This document shows positions 27,663 to 36,199 of a DNA stretch of 64,000 nt, piece by piece. This DNA comes from Cupriavidus sp. MP-37. GTDB lineage: Bacteria > Pseudomonadota > Gammaproteobacteria > Burkholderiales > Burkholderiaceae. Position 1 is the first letter of the stretch, and each line of letters opens with the position of its first letter. A model generated the notes under the pieces. The model was not told the origin of the DNA. It searched no databases and saw only the letters and a program-made list of their open reading frames with translations. The translations under genes and the position numbers were made by a program. The DNA is taken from positions 2,356,001-2,420,000 of the forward strand of contig NZ_CP085345.1 of the NCBI RefSeq assembly GCF_020618415.1, given 5' to 3'.

Positions 27663-28016
27663 TCAGGCCGTGACGGCTTCGAACACATAGCCAAGTTCGG
27701 CGTCGTGCCGCGGCGTGTAGCGCGCGCCGATGAGCGGGCGCGCCGTGCCCAGCAGGCGGCCGAAGATGCGCACCGGCCCGACGAAATCGACATAGCCGAG
27801 CGCGTAGGGCGGCTGGCCGGTCTTGGGCGCGGGGTGGATCACGGTGTAGCTGTAGAGCGTGCCCGTGCCGGTGATGGCGGCGACCTCATGGCCGTCGGCC
27901 AGCGGCGAGTCGGCCGGCAGCGCCGGGAAGATCCATGCGCCGGTGGCGCGCTCGCGCGAGGCAAGCAGATGGGGGACGGGTTCCGCGCTCCAGAGCGGAT
28001 AGGGCTGGTCTGACAT
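27663..28016 (-). CDS. DUF35 OB-fold thiolase partner without zinc ribbon
   Basis: A 117-residue protein with the DUF35 OB-fold pattern (GTGTLYSYTVIHPAP, PYALGYVDFVGPVRIFGRL). The N-terminal rubredoxin-like zinc ribbon of most DUF35 proteins should carry four Cys; this protein has none, so the zinc site is missing. DUF35 proteins associate with SCP-x-type thiolases, encoded immediately downstream. The ATG at 28016 follows a GGAGAC ribosome site; the longer upstream frame would run through the presumed LysR operator. It is the first gene of the CoA-ester run. Confidence 0.8.
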   Translation of the reverse strand: MSDQPYPLWSAEPVPHLLASRERATGAWIFPALPADSPLADGHEVAAITGTGTLYSYTVIHPAPKTGQPPYALGYVDFVGPVRIFGRLLGTARPLIGARYTPRHDAELGYVFEAVTA

Positions 28017-28094
28017 GGCTGTCTCCTGCGGGTTGTGCCTGGTGTAATGGTTGTCGCAGGCGGGCCGCCCGACAAACGATATTTCGGGCGCTTT

Positions 28095-28117
28095 CGATTG
28101 AGTAAAAGTCAACCGAA
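28095..28117. promoter_or_regulatory. LysR-type dyad TTGA-N7-TCAA upstream of the CoA-ester run
   Basis: TTGA-GTAAAAG-TCAA lies about 80 bases upstream of the first gene of the 28016-22242 run. The 23-base segment agrees with 8135-8157, upstream of another LysR gene, at 19 positions: both read CGATTGAG, then a variable centre, then TCAACCG. It is a plausible binding site for the LysR encoded at 28247-29176. Confidence 0.55.
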
Positions 28118-28246
28118 CGGCGCGGGGGGAAAGGGAAGGAGACAGGAAGGGGTATCAAGCCCTGCGCGGGCCGCTGCCGGGCGCCAGCGCATGCGGGGAT
28201 AACGGCGCCCGCAGCGTGCGCCGTGGCACGGCCGGTGACGGACCGC

Positions 28247-29176
28247 TCAGTCGGCCACGCCTGCCAGCCGCGATAACGAATGCTCGGCGCCGCGCGCGGC
28301 CGCCACCACGAAGTCGATGAAGCGCCGCACCCGCACCGGTATCTGGCTGCGATGCGGGTAGTACATGTACAGCCCGACCTGGCTGCTGCCGTATCCGGTC
28401 AGGATTGCCTTGAGCCGGCCGCTGACCAGGTCGGCATGGACCATGTAGGCGGGCAGCTGGCCGATGCCGATGCCGGCGCGCACTGCCTCGACCTCGGTTT
28501 CCACATCGTTGAAGCTGGCCACCGCCGGCAATTCCTGGTACACGAGGTTGCCGTCCACCTGCAGCTCCCACGGCACCATGCGGCCGGTGGCGGGGCGGCG
28601 GAAGCCGGTGCACTGGTGCCGCATCAGGTCGTCGGGCGTGGCCGGCTCGCCGTGCCGCGCCAGGTACCCCGGCGCGGCGCAGATCACCAGCGGCAGATCG
28701 CACAGGCGCCGTGCCACCAGGTTCTGGCCGGGGCTGGTGCCGACGCGGAAGCCGACGTCGATCCTGGCTTCGACCAGGTCGGTGAAGTGGTCGCTCAGCA
28801 CCACGTCGAAGGCGATGCCGGGATGCTGTTCGCGGAAGCCCTTGAGCAGCGGCACCAGCACGCGGCTGCCTAGCGACGGCGGTGCGGTCAGGCGGATCAG
28901 GCCGTCGTCGTCGCCGCGGCTGGCTCGGACCTGCTCGAGCGCCTCGTCGAGCTGGCGCATGCCGGGGGCGGTCAGTTCGAACAGGCGCGCGCCTTCCTCG
29001 GTCAGGCTCAACTTGCGCGTGGTCCGGTGCAGCAGGCGCACGCCCAGATGGGCCTCGAGCGTGCGCACCGCCTTGCTCGCTGCCTGCGGCGTGACCCCGG
29101 CCTCGACCGCGGCGCGCCGGAAGCTGCCGGCGCGCACCACGCCGAGGAAGAGGGTGAGGACCCGGGTCTTGTCCAT
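28247..29176 (-). CDS. LysR-family transcriptional regulator
   Basis: A 309-residue LysR protein: winged helix at residues about 1-60 (TLFLGVVRAGSFRRAAVEAGVTPQAASKAVRTLE) and an effector-binding domain after. The opening TLFLGVVRAGSF and the Gln-Ala-Ala-Ser-Lys recognition helix fit the LysR subgroup around DsdC/AaeR-like proteins. ATG 29176 is preferred over a TTG three codons earlier. It is upstream of, and in line with, the CoA-ester run, with the LysR-type dyad at 28095-28117 between them, so it probably controls that run. Confidence 0.88.
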   Translation of the reverse strand: MDKTRVLTLFLGVVRAGSFRRAAVEAGVTPQAASKAVRTLEAHLGVRLLHRTTRKLSLTEEGARLFELTAPGMRQLDEALEQVRASRGDDDGLIRLTAPPSLGSRVLVPLLKGFREQHPGIAFDVVLSDHFTDLVEARIDVGFRVGTSPGQNLVARRLCDLPLVICAAPGYLARHGEPATPDDLMRHQCTGFRRPATGRMVPWELQVDGNLVYQELPAVASFNDVETEVEAVRAGIGIGQLPAYMVHADLVSGRLKAILTGYGSSQVGLYMYYPHRSQIPVRVRRFIDFVVAAARGAEHSLSRLAGVAD

Positions 29177-29244
29177 GACTGGCAACCAATGGTTGGGAAT
29201 GCGGCCATCATAGCGCCAGTCCTGGCCACGCCGGCGGCGCGGCG

Positions 29245-31356
29245 TTAGTGTTCCACCAGGTGCTCGATGCGGATCGGCAGTTCCCGCACGCGCTTTCCGG
29301 TGGCATGGAACACGGCGTTGGCCACGGCGGGCGCCACCCCCACCAGCGCGATTTCACCGAGTCCCTTGACGCCCAGCGCATTGACATGGGGATCGACCTC
29401 GTCGACGAAATGCGCCTCGAGCCCCTGGATATCCAGGTTGACGGGCACCAGGTAGTCCGCCATGTGCGCATTCACCGGGCGGCCGTCGCGCGGATCCAGC
29501 GCGGTTCGCTCCATCAGCGCCATGCCGATGCCGCCGACCATGCCGCCGGTGCACTGGCTGGCGGCCAGTCGCGGATTGACGATGCGGCCCGCGCCATAGG
29601 CGCCGACCACGCGCCGGATCCGGATGGTGCCCACGTCGGGGTCGATCGCGACTTCGACAAACACCGCGCCGAAGGCGTGCATGGAGAACCGGCCGCGCAC
29701 CGCCGCATCCGGCCCTGCGGTGGCGCTGGCCTCGATGATGCCGCCGCCGTGTCCTGCGTCGCGGCGCTGGTCCAGCGCCGCGATGCAGGCGGCGCGCACC
29801 GCCGAGCCCACCGATGCCAGCGTCATCGAGCCCCCATGCGGCGGGGTGGGCGGGAAGTCAGAGTTGCCCAGGCTGAAGCGCACGCGCTCCAGCGGCAGCG
29901 CCAGCGTTTGCGCGGCGATCTGCGTGATCGAGGTATAGGTGCCCGGCCCCATGTCGCTGGCGGCGGCCTCGACTTCGGCCGTGCCGTCGGCAAGCAGCCG
30001 CACCCGCGCGCTGGCCTGGCCATGGAACACCGGGTAGCTGGCGCATGCCATGCCCCAGCCGATGCGCAGGCGGCCGTCGCGCATGGAGCCGGGCGCGAGC
30101 GTGCGGCGCGACCAGCCGAACGCATCGGCGCCGCGTTCGTAGCAGGCCAGCATGGAGCGGCTCGAGAACGGCAGCTGCATCCCTTCGTCGAGCCCGGGCT
30201 CATTGCGCCGGCGCAGCTCGAGCGGATCCATCCCGAGCGCGTGCGCCAGCTCGTCCATCGCGCATTCCAGCGCAAAGATGCCGGTGGCCTCGCCCGGCCC
30301 GCGCATATAGGTGGGGGTGCTGATGTCCAGCGGCACCAGCCGGTAGCGGGTGCGCACGTTGGGGCAGCTATAGAGGAAGGGCGTGACCGAAGTCAGCGCC
30401 TCGGCGAACTGCTCGTACCGGCTGGTCTCCCCAGTGCCTTCATGGACGATGGCGGTCAGCCGTCCGTCGCGCGTCGACGACAGCGCCACGCGCTGGGTCG
30501 TGCGCGGCCGATGCCCCGCCAGATGAAAGGTCTGCCGCCGCGACAGCGCAAGCTTGACCGGCCTGCCGACCACGCGCGCGGCCACGGCCGCGAGCGTGAC
30601 GTGGGGCCAGGTGCGCAGGCTGGTGCCGAACGCGCCGCCGATGAACGGACAGATGACACGGATGTTGGCGGCCGGGATGCCCAGGACCGCTGCAATCTCG
30701 GCCTGCTCGTTGACCACGAACTGGCTCTTGCTCCACAGCGTCAGCTGTTCGCCTTCCCAGGCGGCAACCGTCGCGTTCGGTTCGATCGGCACGTGGTTCT
30801 CGCGGGCGGCATCGTAGTGCGCGTCGATGCTGACCGGCGCGGCGGCGAGCGCGGCGTCGGGGTCGCCGCGGACCCGGTCCGCCGCGTGTGGACCCGGCTC
30901 GCGTCCGGCCTCGGGCACCACGGCTTCGGCGCGCGGGTCGAGCGGATCGCACACCGGTGTTTCGGCGGTATAGCGGATCTGCAGCAGGCTGGCTGCGTGT
31001 TCGGCCTGGTCCAGGGTCTGTGCCACGACCACGGCAACCGGCTGGCCGTAGAAGCGCACGCGATCGTCCTGCAGCACGTGCAGGCGCTCGCCATGCTGCG
31101 GGTCGATAAAGCCCTTGTGCGGCGCGTAGGCCAGTGTTGGCATGTTCTCGTGGGTCAGGACCGCCAGCACGCCGTGAACGCGCTGCGCGGCCGTGGTGTC
31201 GAGCGCCACCAGGCGCCCCAGTCCGATCGATGCCCCGACGATCACCGCGTAGGCCTGTCCGGGCTGGTTGAAGTCGGCGGCATAGCGCGCGCCGCCGGTC
31301 ACTTTGGCGCGGCCATCGACGCGGGCGTGCGGCTGGCCGATATGGTTGGTGTTCAT
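29245..31356 (-). CDS. Aldehyde oxidoreductase molybdenum subunit, second paralogue
   Basis: A 703-residue xanthine-dehydrogenase-family large subunit: HARVDGRAKVTGGARYAADF at the N-terminus, PFIGGAFGTS, MRGPGEATGIFALE, and the catalytic Glu in GVKGLGEIALVG. The ATG at 31356 overlaps the FAD gene stop by 4 bases, with GGAG 7 bases upstream. It ends the operon 32860-29245. It parallels the subunit at 18056-20266 but differs clearly in sequence, so the two loci look like old paralogues with different substrates. Confidence 0.92.
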   Translation of the reverse strand: MNTNHIGQPHARVDGRAKVTGGARYAADFNQPGQAYAVIVGASIGLGRLVALDTTAAQRVHGVLAVLTHENMPTLAYAPHKGFIDPQHGERLHVLQDDRVRFYGQPVAVVVAQTLDQAEHAASLLQIRYTAETPVCDPLDPRAEAVVPEAGREPGPHAADRVRGDPDAALAAAPVSIDAHYDAARENHVPIEPNATVAAWEGEQLTLWSKSQFVVNEQAEIAAVLGIPAANIRVICPFIGGAFGTSLRTWPHVTLAAVAARVVGRPVKLALSRRQTFHLAGHRPRTTQRVALSSTRDGRLTAIVHEGTGETSRYEQFAEALTSVTPFLYSCPNVRTRYRLVPLDISTPTYMRGPGEATGIFALECAMDELAHALGMDPLELRRRNEPGLDEGMQLPFSSRSMLACYERGADAFGWSRRTLAPGSMRDGRLRIGWGMACASYPVFHGQASARVRLLADGTAEVEAAASDMGPGTYTSITQIAAQTLALPLERVRFSLGNSDFPPTPPHGGSMTLASVGSAVRAACIAALDQRRDAGHGGGIIEASATAGPDAAVRGRFSMHAFGAVFVEVAIDPDVGTIRIRRVVGAYGAGRIVNPRLAASQCTGGMVGGIGMALMERTALDPRDGRPVNAHMADYLVPVNLDIQGLEAHFVDEVDPHVNALGVKGLGEIALVGVAPAVANAVFHATGKRVRELPIRIEHLVEH

Positions 31357-32330
31357 TCGCATTCTCCTGCCAGTTCGAGGGCCCGTACCACCGTGCGTTG
31401 CAGCAGCGCCACCTTGTACCGGTTGCCGGGCAGCGCCGTGGCGTCGGCCACGGTGGTCAAGGCCGCCGCCGCGAAGCTCGCGCGCGTCGGCGGCTTGCCC
31501 TGCAGCGCCAGCTCTGCCGCGCGCATGCGCCATGGCCGCGTGCCGACGCCGCCGCAGGCAAGACGGGCGGCGCGGACCACGCCGTCACTGACGTCGAGGG
31601 CCGCCGCGGCCGATACCAGCGCAAACTCATATGAGGCCCGGTCGCGCACCTTCAGGTAGCGCGCCGAGCGTGCATAAGCCAGCGCGGGCACCCTGACCTC
31701 GACGATAAGTTCGCCGGGCGCAAGGGTGTGCTCCAGATGCGGCGTGGTTCCGGGAAGCCGGTACAGGTCTTCCACGGGAAAGGCGCGCGAGCCGTTCGGG
31801 CCCCGCACATGGACCACCGCGTCCAGTGCCACCAGCGCGACCGCAAGGTCGGAAGGGTGCGTGGCGCTGCAATGCGCGCTCGTGCCCAGGATGGCGTGGC
31901 CGGCGTGCAGGCCATCGACGGCCGCGCAGCCACTGGCCGGGGCGCGCTTGTTGCAGGCCGCGTCAAGCATGCGGAAGTATGGACAGCGCACGCGCTGGAG
32001 CAGGTTGCCGCCAATGCTGGCCATGTTGCGCAGTTGCGGCGAGGCGCCTTCGATCAGTGATTCGGCGATGACCGGGTGGAGCCGTCGTACGTCTGCATGC
32101 GCGGCCACGTCGGCCATGCGCGCAAGCGCGCCGATGACCAGCGCGTCGCCTTCCGCGCGGATGTGGTTCAGCGGCAGCGCGTTGATGTCCACCAGCCGCT
32201 GGGGTTGTTCGACGTGCTCGCGCATCAGGTCCACCAGCGTGGTGCCGCCGGCGACGAAACGCGCGCCGGCAGCGGCCGCGGCCAGCGCTTCGGCTTCCGA
32301 GCCGGCCTTTTGCAGGGTGAAGGGCATCAT
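31353..32330 (-). CDS. Aldehyde oxidoreductase FAD/4Fe-4S subunit, second paralogue
   Basis: A 325-residue FAD subunit: FVAGGTTLVDLMRE, and SIGGNLLQRVRCPYFRM followed by ACNKRAPASGC, the cysteine-bearing PaoB-type insertion that should hold a 4Fe-4S cluster. Its ATG (32328-32330) overlaps the 2Fe-2S gene stop (ATGA), and its own stop overlaps the large-subunit start in the same way. The three subunits are therefore produced together. Confidence 0.92.
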   Translation of the reverse strand: MMPFTLQKAGSEAEALAAAAAGARFVAGGTTLVDLMREHVEQPQRLVDINALPLNHIRAEGDALVIGALARMADVAAHADVRRLHPVIAESLIEGASPQLRNMASIGGNLLQRVRCPYFRMLDAACNKRAPASGCAAVDGLHAGHAILGTSAHCSATHPSDLAVALVALDAVVHVRGPNGSRAFPVEDLYRLPGTTPHLEHTLAPGELIVEVRVPALAYARSARYLKVRDRASYEFALVSAAAALDVSDGVVRAARLACGGVGTRPWRMRAAELALQGKPPTRASFAAAALTTVADATALPGNRYKVALLQRTVVRALELAGECE

Positions 32331-32860
32331 GGCAGCTTCCTTTCGCCGAGTTCGGCAATCGCGGCAACGATTCCCGCATACGCCCCGCAACGGCAGATAT
32401 TGCCGCTCATCCAGAAGCGCACCTCGTCGGCGCAGCCTGCATGGCCTTCGTCAAGGCAAGCGATACCGGACATGATCTGTCCCGCAGTGCAGAACCCGCA
32501 CTGGAAGCCGTCGTGTGCGATGAACGCGGCCTGCAGCGGGTGCAACGTGCCGTCGGGCGCCGACAGGCCTTCGATCGTTCGCACCTGCGCGTCGTCGCAC
32601 AAGGCGGCCAGGGTCAGGCAACTGTTGATCCGGCGCCCGTCCACCAGCACCGTGCAGGCGCCGCATGCGCCCTGGTTGCAGCCCTTCTTCGTACCCGTCA
32701 GGTCCAGGCGCTCGCGCAGGACGTCCAGCAGGGATTCGCGTGGATCGATGTCGAGCCGATGTGGCGTGCCGTTGATGGTGATGCGCAGCGGCATGCGGGG
32801 CAAGCCGCCGGCATCGCCGGACTGTGCCTGGCTGGCATTGGGACGAACAGGAGTTGACAT
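32327..32860 (-). CDS. Aldehyde oxidoreductase 2Fe-2S subunit, no Tat signal
   Basis: A 177-residue small subunit with the two expected clusters: CNQGACGACTVLV plus SCLTLAAL, and CGFCTAGQIM plus NICRCGAY. Unlike the paralogue at 21263-21949, the N-terminus (MSTPVRPNASQAQSG) has no twin arginine and no hydrophobic stretch, so this enzyme should stay in the cytoplasm. ATG 32860 is chosen because AGAGGA is 9 bases upstream; an ATG three codons earlier abuts that site. It is the first gene of the operon, divergent from an AraC regulator. Confidence 0.9.
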   Translation of the reverse strand: MSTPVRPNASQAQSGDAGGLPRMPLRITINGTPHRLDIDPRESLLDVLRERLDLTGTKKGCNQGACGACTVLVDGRRINSCLTLAALCDDAQVRTIEGLSAPDGTLHPLQAAFIAHDGFQCGFCTAGQIMSGIACLDEGHAGCADEVRFWMSGNICRCGAYAGIVAAIAELGERKLP

Positions 32861-33226
32861 GGTTGACATTCCTCTTTGCAGGGCTCAGCGAATCTGAGCG
32901 GTTGGGGACGGAGGGCTCTGCAGGCTTGCACCCGGTTCGCTACGCCGCCGCGGCAGGCGCGGGCGCATTCGGCAAGTTGCCGCGGGCCGGCGCGCCTTGG
33001 CGCCGCTGCGTGCGAAGGGTACGTGGCGACGGACCGGGGAGCCGTCGTCGACACGCTACCGCCACGGACCGCGCCGAAATAGAACGCCGTTGCGCTGCGG
33101 TGGACGATTCTTGCGCCGCCGCGCGGTGAGCGGGCATGGCCGTGTCCGCGTGTGCGGGCCGGTTTACTTCGCGCCGATAACTTCTTATGCTTCCATGCGC
33201 GCGGGCACTTGGCCCTGGCCGCGACG
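32861..33226. other. Intergenic space between second oxidoreductase and AraC gene
   Basis: The divergent space of about 420 bases shows no convincing gene. Short frames in it lack ribosome sites and look like GC-rich chance. Promoters for both flanking units must lie here or in the tandem repeat at 33227-33262. Confidence 0.5.
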
Positions 33227-33262
33227 CTGCTATTTCCGCTGCTATTTCCGTTGCTATCCCGG
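33227..33262 (+). repeat. 12-bp tandem repeats just upstream of the AraC gene
   Basis: CTGCTATTTCCG occurs twice in direct succession (33227-33238, 33239-33250), followed by the variant TTGCTATCCCGG (33251-33262). The array ends about 20 bases before the AraC start. AraC/XylS regulators often bind direct repeats of this kind, so it may be an autoregulatory operator; a 12-base period is longer than one helical turn. Confidence 0.6.
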
Positions 33263-33281
33263 GCCTTGCGGGTAGGTGCCT

Positions 33282-34238
33282 ATGCGATCGTCGACCAGAC
33301 ATGGCGTTATCGAGGCGGAGCTGCCGGTTCGTCCCGATGTCAGCAGCAGCGGGCGGCCGTGGGCTGGCATCACCGTGCAAATCCATCACTGGCGCTCGGG
33401 CGGATCGGTGTCGTCGCCGGAGCTGGACCATGACATGCTGGCGATGCGGCTTGCCGGACACGCCAAGCTCGAGCAGCGGCGGCTGGGCCAGGTGCATCGC
33501 AGCAACGTCTTTCCCGGCAACCTCAGCCTGCATCCGCGGCAGGTCGAGTCTTGCTGGAGCTGGGACCGGCCGGGCTCGATCGCCATTGCGAGGGTTCCGC
33601 AAACCTTGCTGGCCGAAGCCGCCGACGCCACCATCCGCCTGCCGCGCGCCGCGCAGCGGCTGCGCAATTGCTTCGGTGTGCGTGACACCTTTGCCGAGAC
33701 TCTGATCTTCACGCTGGCGCGCGAACTCCAGACAGTCGCGCATCCGGCGCAGTTGCTGATTGCCGAATCCCTGTCCTGCGCGCTGTCCGCGCATCTCGTG
33801 CATCGTTTCAATGTCGGCGACCCGGGGGCAGCGCCGATGACCGGCGGGCTGCAGGCGCATGCCCTCGGCCGGGTCCTGGACTATATCCACGGGACTCCGG
33901 AAGTGGTGACGCTGCAAGCCCTGGCGGATCTGGCCAACGTCAGCCGCTTTCATTTCGCGCGCATGTTCAAGCGCAGCGTGGGCGAGACGCCGATGGCGTA
34001 TGTCGAGCGCGTGCGCCTGTTGCGCGCCCGCGAAATGATCCGCTCGGGGGACTATCCGCTGGCGCTGGTGGCCACGCTGGTGGGGTTTGCCGACCAGTCC
34101 CACTTCGGACGGCGCTTCAAGCGGCATTTCGGCTATACGCCGGGCGAGTTGCTCAGGCGTGGCGCCACGCCGCTCGCCGAGGCATCGCCACAGCTTGCGC
34201 CCATGCCGCAGGGTTCCATGTCATGCGTTTGTAATTAA
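33282..34238 (+). CDS. AraC-family transcriptional regulator
   Basis: A 318-residue regulator whose C-terminal 100 residues form the double helix-turn-helix of AraC proteins: VVTLQALADLANVSRFHFARMFKRSVGETPMAYVERVRLLRAREMI and LALVATLVGFADQSHFGRRFKRHFGYTPGELLRR. The N-terminal part is a poorly conserved sensor domain. ATG 33282 has AGG 5 bases upstream; GTG 33276 is an alternative. It is divergent from the second molybdenum oxidoreductase operon and probably controls it. Confidence 0.88.
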   Translation: MRSSTRHGVIEAELPVRPDVSSSGRPWAGITVQIHHWRSGGSVSSPELDHDMLAMRLAGHAKLEQRRLGQVHRSNVFPGNLSLHPRQVESCWSWDRPGSIAIARVPQTLLAEAADATIRLPRAAQRLRNCFGVRDTFAETLIFTLARELQTVAHPAQLLIAESLSCALSAHLVHRFNVGDPGAAPMTGGLQAHALGRVLDYIHGTPEVVTLQALADLANVSRFHFARMFKRSVGETPMAYVERVRLLRAREMIRSGDYPLALVATLVGFADQSHFGRRFKRHFGYTPGELLRRGATPLAEASPQLAPMPQGSMSCVCN

Positions 34239-34482
34239 GACCCTGGCTGTCTTTGTAATCCGTGGATTCGTGCCGGGTACAGCCGGTGCCGAGGCGAGGA
34301 GCGGCCACCGATACGCCGCCCAAGGCACTGGCATCCGAAGGCACGAATGTTGCGGGAGCTCCTTGCGGCGATGGGTATATCGCTGGCCCGAAAGTCATGT
34401 GACCGGGTCGACCATCCACCCGCCACGAGGCGACGGTTCGGTTTGCGGCCGCGCCGGGATCTTTCGGACAAGGAGAGCTGTC

Positions 34483-34554
34483 ATGAACATCGTCTGGCTT
34501 GTTGGGGCCGTCGTCATCATCCTTGCGGTACTCAGCTTCTTCGGCTTGCGCTGA
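34483..34554 (+). CDS. 23-residue single-pass membrane peptide
   Basis: A 23-codon gene, MNIVWLVGAVVIILAVLSFF then GLR. A strong AAGGAGAG ribosome site (34470-34477) sits 5 bases before the ATG. The product is one uninterrupted hydrophobic helix with a short basic tail, in the manner of tiny stress-related inner-membrane proteins (lmo0937-like or DUF3309-like proteins), but I cannot assign it to a family with certainty. It stands alone between the AraC and SDR genes, with about 240 bases of upstream non-coding sequence. Confidence 0.7.
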   Translation: MNIVWLVGAVVIILAVLSFFGLR

Positions 34555-34733
34555 CCCCCCTCGCGCAGCGAGCCGGCGCAAAGCACTTGCTGCAGTGCGG
34601 CGTGGCAACGCCACGCCCGCTTCTCTGTTTCCTTCCCGCCGAGCAATTTCATCTGATCCGACGACGAGCTTTTGCGCCTGTCATGCCGACAATGTCTGGC
34701 CAAGACAGCGACAAACCATCCGAGGAGACAGAC

Positions 34734-35507
34734 ATGAGCAAGCATCCGTTCGACCTGACCGGCAAGGTGGCACTGGTGACCGGCGGTAATGGCGGGATCG
34801 GCCTGGGCATGGCCGAAGGGCTGGCCGCCGCCGGTGCCGATATCGCGATCTGGGGCACCAACGCGGACAAGAACGCCGCCGCCGCGGACCGGCTTGCCGG
34901 GCATGGGCGCAAGGTACATACCGAGCTTTGCGATGTGGGCGACGAGCAGGCGGTCGATGCCGCGATGGCGCGCACGGTGGCGGCGCTCGGCCGCATCGAT
35001 GGCTGCTTTGCCAACGCCGGCGTCGGCAGCGGCAGCAAGGCACCGTTTGACCAGCTCGAGACCGAAGCCTGGCGCCGGATCCTGCGCGTCAACCTGGACG
35101 GGGCGTTCTTCACGCTGCGCGCGGCGGTGCGGCAAATGCTGGCGCAGGGCGAGGGCGGCGTGCTGTGCAGCACGGCGTCGGTCGCCGCCATCGAAGGGGC
35201 GCCGCGCGCCGAACACTACGCCGCCACCAAGGGCGGCGTGATTTCGATGATGCGGGGGCTTGCCGTCGAATACGCGCGCAAGGGCATCCGCGCGCATTCG
35301 ATCCTGCCGGGCTGGATCAAGACCGAGATGACCAGCGCGGCGCAAGGCAACGATGCCTTCCAGGAGATGGTGCACAAGCGCGTGCCGATGCGCCGCTGGG
35401 GCGAGGGCAGCGACTTCGCCGGCATCGCGGTCTACCTGATGAGCCCGGTCTCGGCCTACCACACCGGCGATACCTTCGTCATCGACGGCGGCTATACGCT
35501 GTTCTGA
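34734..35507 (+). CDS. SDR-family oxidoreductase
   Basis: A 257-residue classical SDR: TGGNGGIGLG near residue 15, the active-site Ser in CSTASVAAIEG and YxxxK in HYAATKGGVISM, then PGWIKTEMT and the C-terminal DGGYTLF. The ATG follows CGAGGAGA. It resembles gluconate/2-deoxygluconate dehydrogenase-type SDRs, but the substrate is not determinable. Its 3' end overlaps the convergent pdeM gene by 16 bases. Confidence 0.88.
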   Translation: MSKHPFDLTGKVALVTGGNGGIGLGMAEGLAAAGADIAIWGTNADKNAAAADRLAGHGRKVHTELCDVGDEQAVDAAMARTVAALGRIDGCFANAGVGSGSKAPFDQLETEAWRRILRVNLDGAFFTLRAAVRQMLAQGEGGVLCSTASVAAIEGAPRAEHYAATKGGVISMMRGLAVEYARKGIRAHSILPGWIKTEMTSAAQGNDAFQEMVHKRVPMRRWGEGSDFAGIAVYLMSPVSAYHTGDTFVIDGGYTLF

Positions 35508-36199
35508 CGCGCCGGGCCCACCGGCCAGACCCTGCCGCCGCCGACCACATAGGCGCGCTCGTCGGCCTGCGGCCGCACCGTGGCATGGCCGGTGAAGGCG
35601 CCGAACGCCGGCAGGATGGCACCGCGCGGCCCGAACAGGAAGCAGGGCAGGCGCAGGCTGTCGGCGCCGCTGCCGCGCAGGCGGCAGGCCGGGTGCAGAT
35701 GGCCCGCCAGCACATAGCCCAGCGGCGAGGTGCCAGGCATATGGCAGAGCGCGAACGGGCCCGCCACCGCGGGCTCGGACACGACGGCGATCTCCATTGA
35801 CGCGGGCGGGTCGCCGGCGCGCGCGTCATGGTTGCCGCGTACCAGCGTGCAGCGTAGAGCTGCAGGCAATGCGTGGCGCCAGTCGTACAGCGCCTGCAGC
35901 ACCGATGGCGTGCGCGACGCGCGCGCGTGCAGGAAGTCGCCCAGGAACACCAGTTCATCGACCGGCAGCTGCCGCACCAGCCGGGTCAGCAGCGCCAGGT
36001 TGTCGCCGGTGGTGCCGTGCGGCACCGGCTGCCCCAGCGCGCGGAAGGCCGCGGCCTTGCCGAAGTGGACGTCCGCCACCATCAGCATGCCGGCCGCCGG
36101 CCACCACAGCGCATGCTCGGGCAGCAGCCACAGGGTTTCGCCGGCTGCGGACACGGCTAGCGCGCCGCCGTCCTGCAAGGTGCGGGCATCGACGTTCAT
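35492..36199 (-). CDS. pdeM: Ligase-associated DNA damage response endonuclease PdeM
   Basis: A 235-residue calcineurin-type metallophosphoesterase with the complete metal-binding series: D43-x-H45 (VADVHFGK), GDFLH near 87-91, GNHD, and GHLHP. This matches PdeM, encoded next to the ligase-associated helicase and exonuclease in many proteobacteria and implicated in DNA repair. It is the last gene of the operon 41683-35492; its ATG overlaps the helicase stop by 4 bases. Its 3' end overlaps the convergent SDR gene by 16 bases. Confidence 0.92.
   Translation of the reverse strand: MNVDARTLQDGGALAVSAAGETLWLLPEHALWWPAAGMLMVADVHFGKAAAFRALGQPVPHGTTGDNLALLTRLVRQLPVDELVFLGDFLHARASRTPSVLQALYDWRHALPAALRCTLVRGNHDARAGDPPASMEIAVVSEPAVAGPFALCHMPGTSPLGYVLAGHLHPACRLRGSGADSLRLPCFLFGPRGAILPAFGAFTGHATVRPQADERAYVVGGGRVWPVGPARQNSV

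Noticed and set aside
29248..31659. 803-codon plus-strand frame opposite the molybdenum subunit
   Set aside because: Compositionally odd translation with no domain; shadow of the real minus-strand gene.
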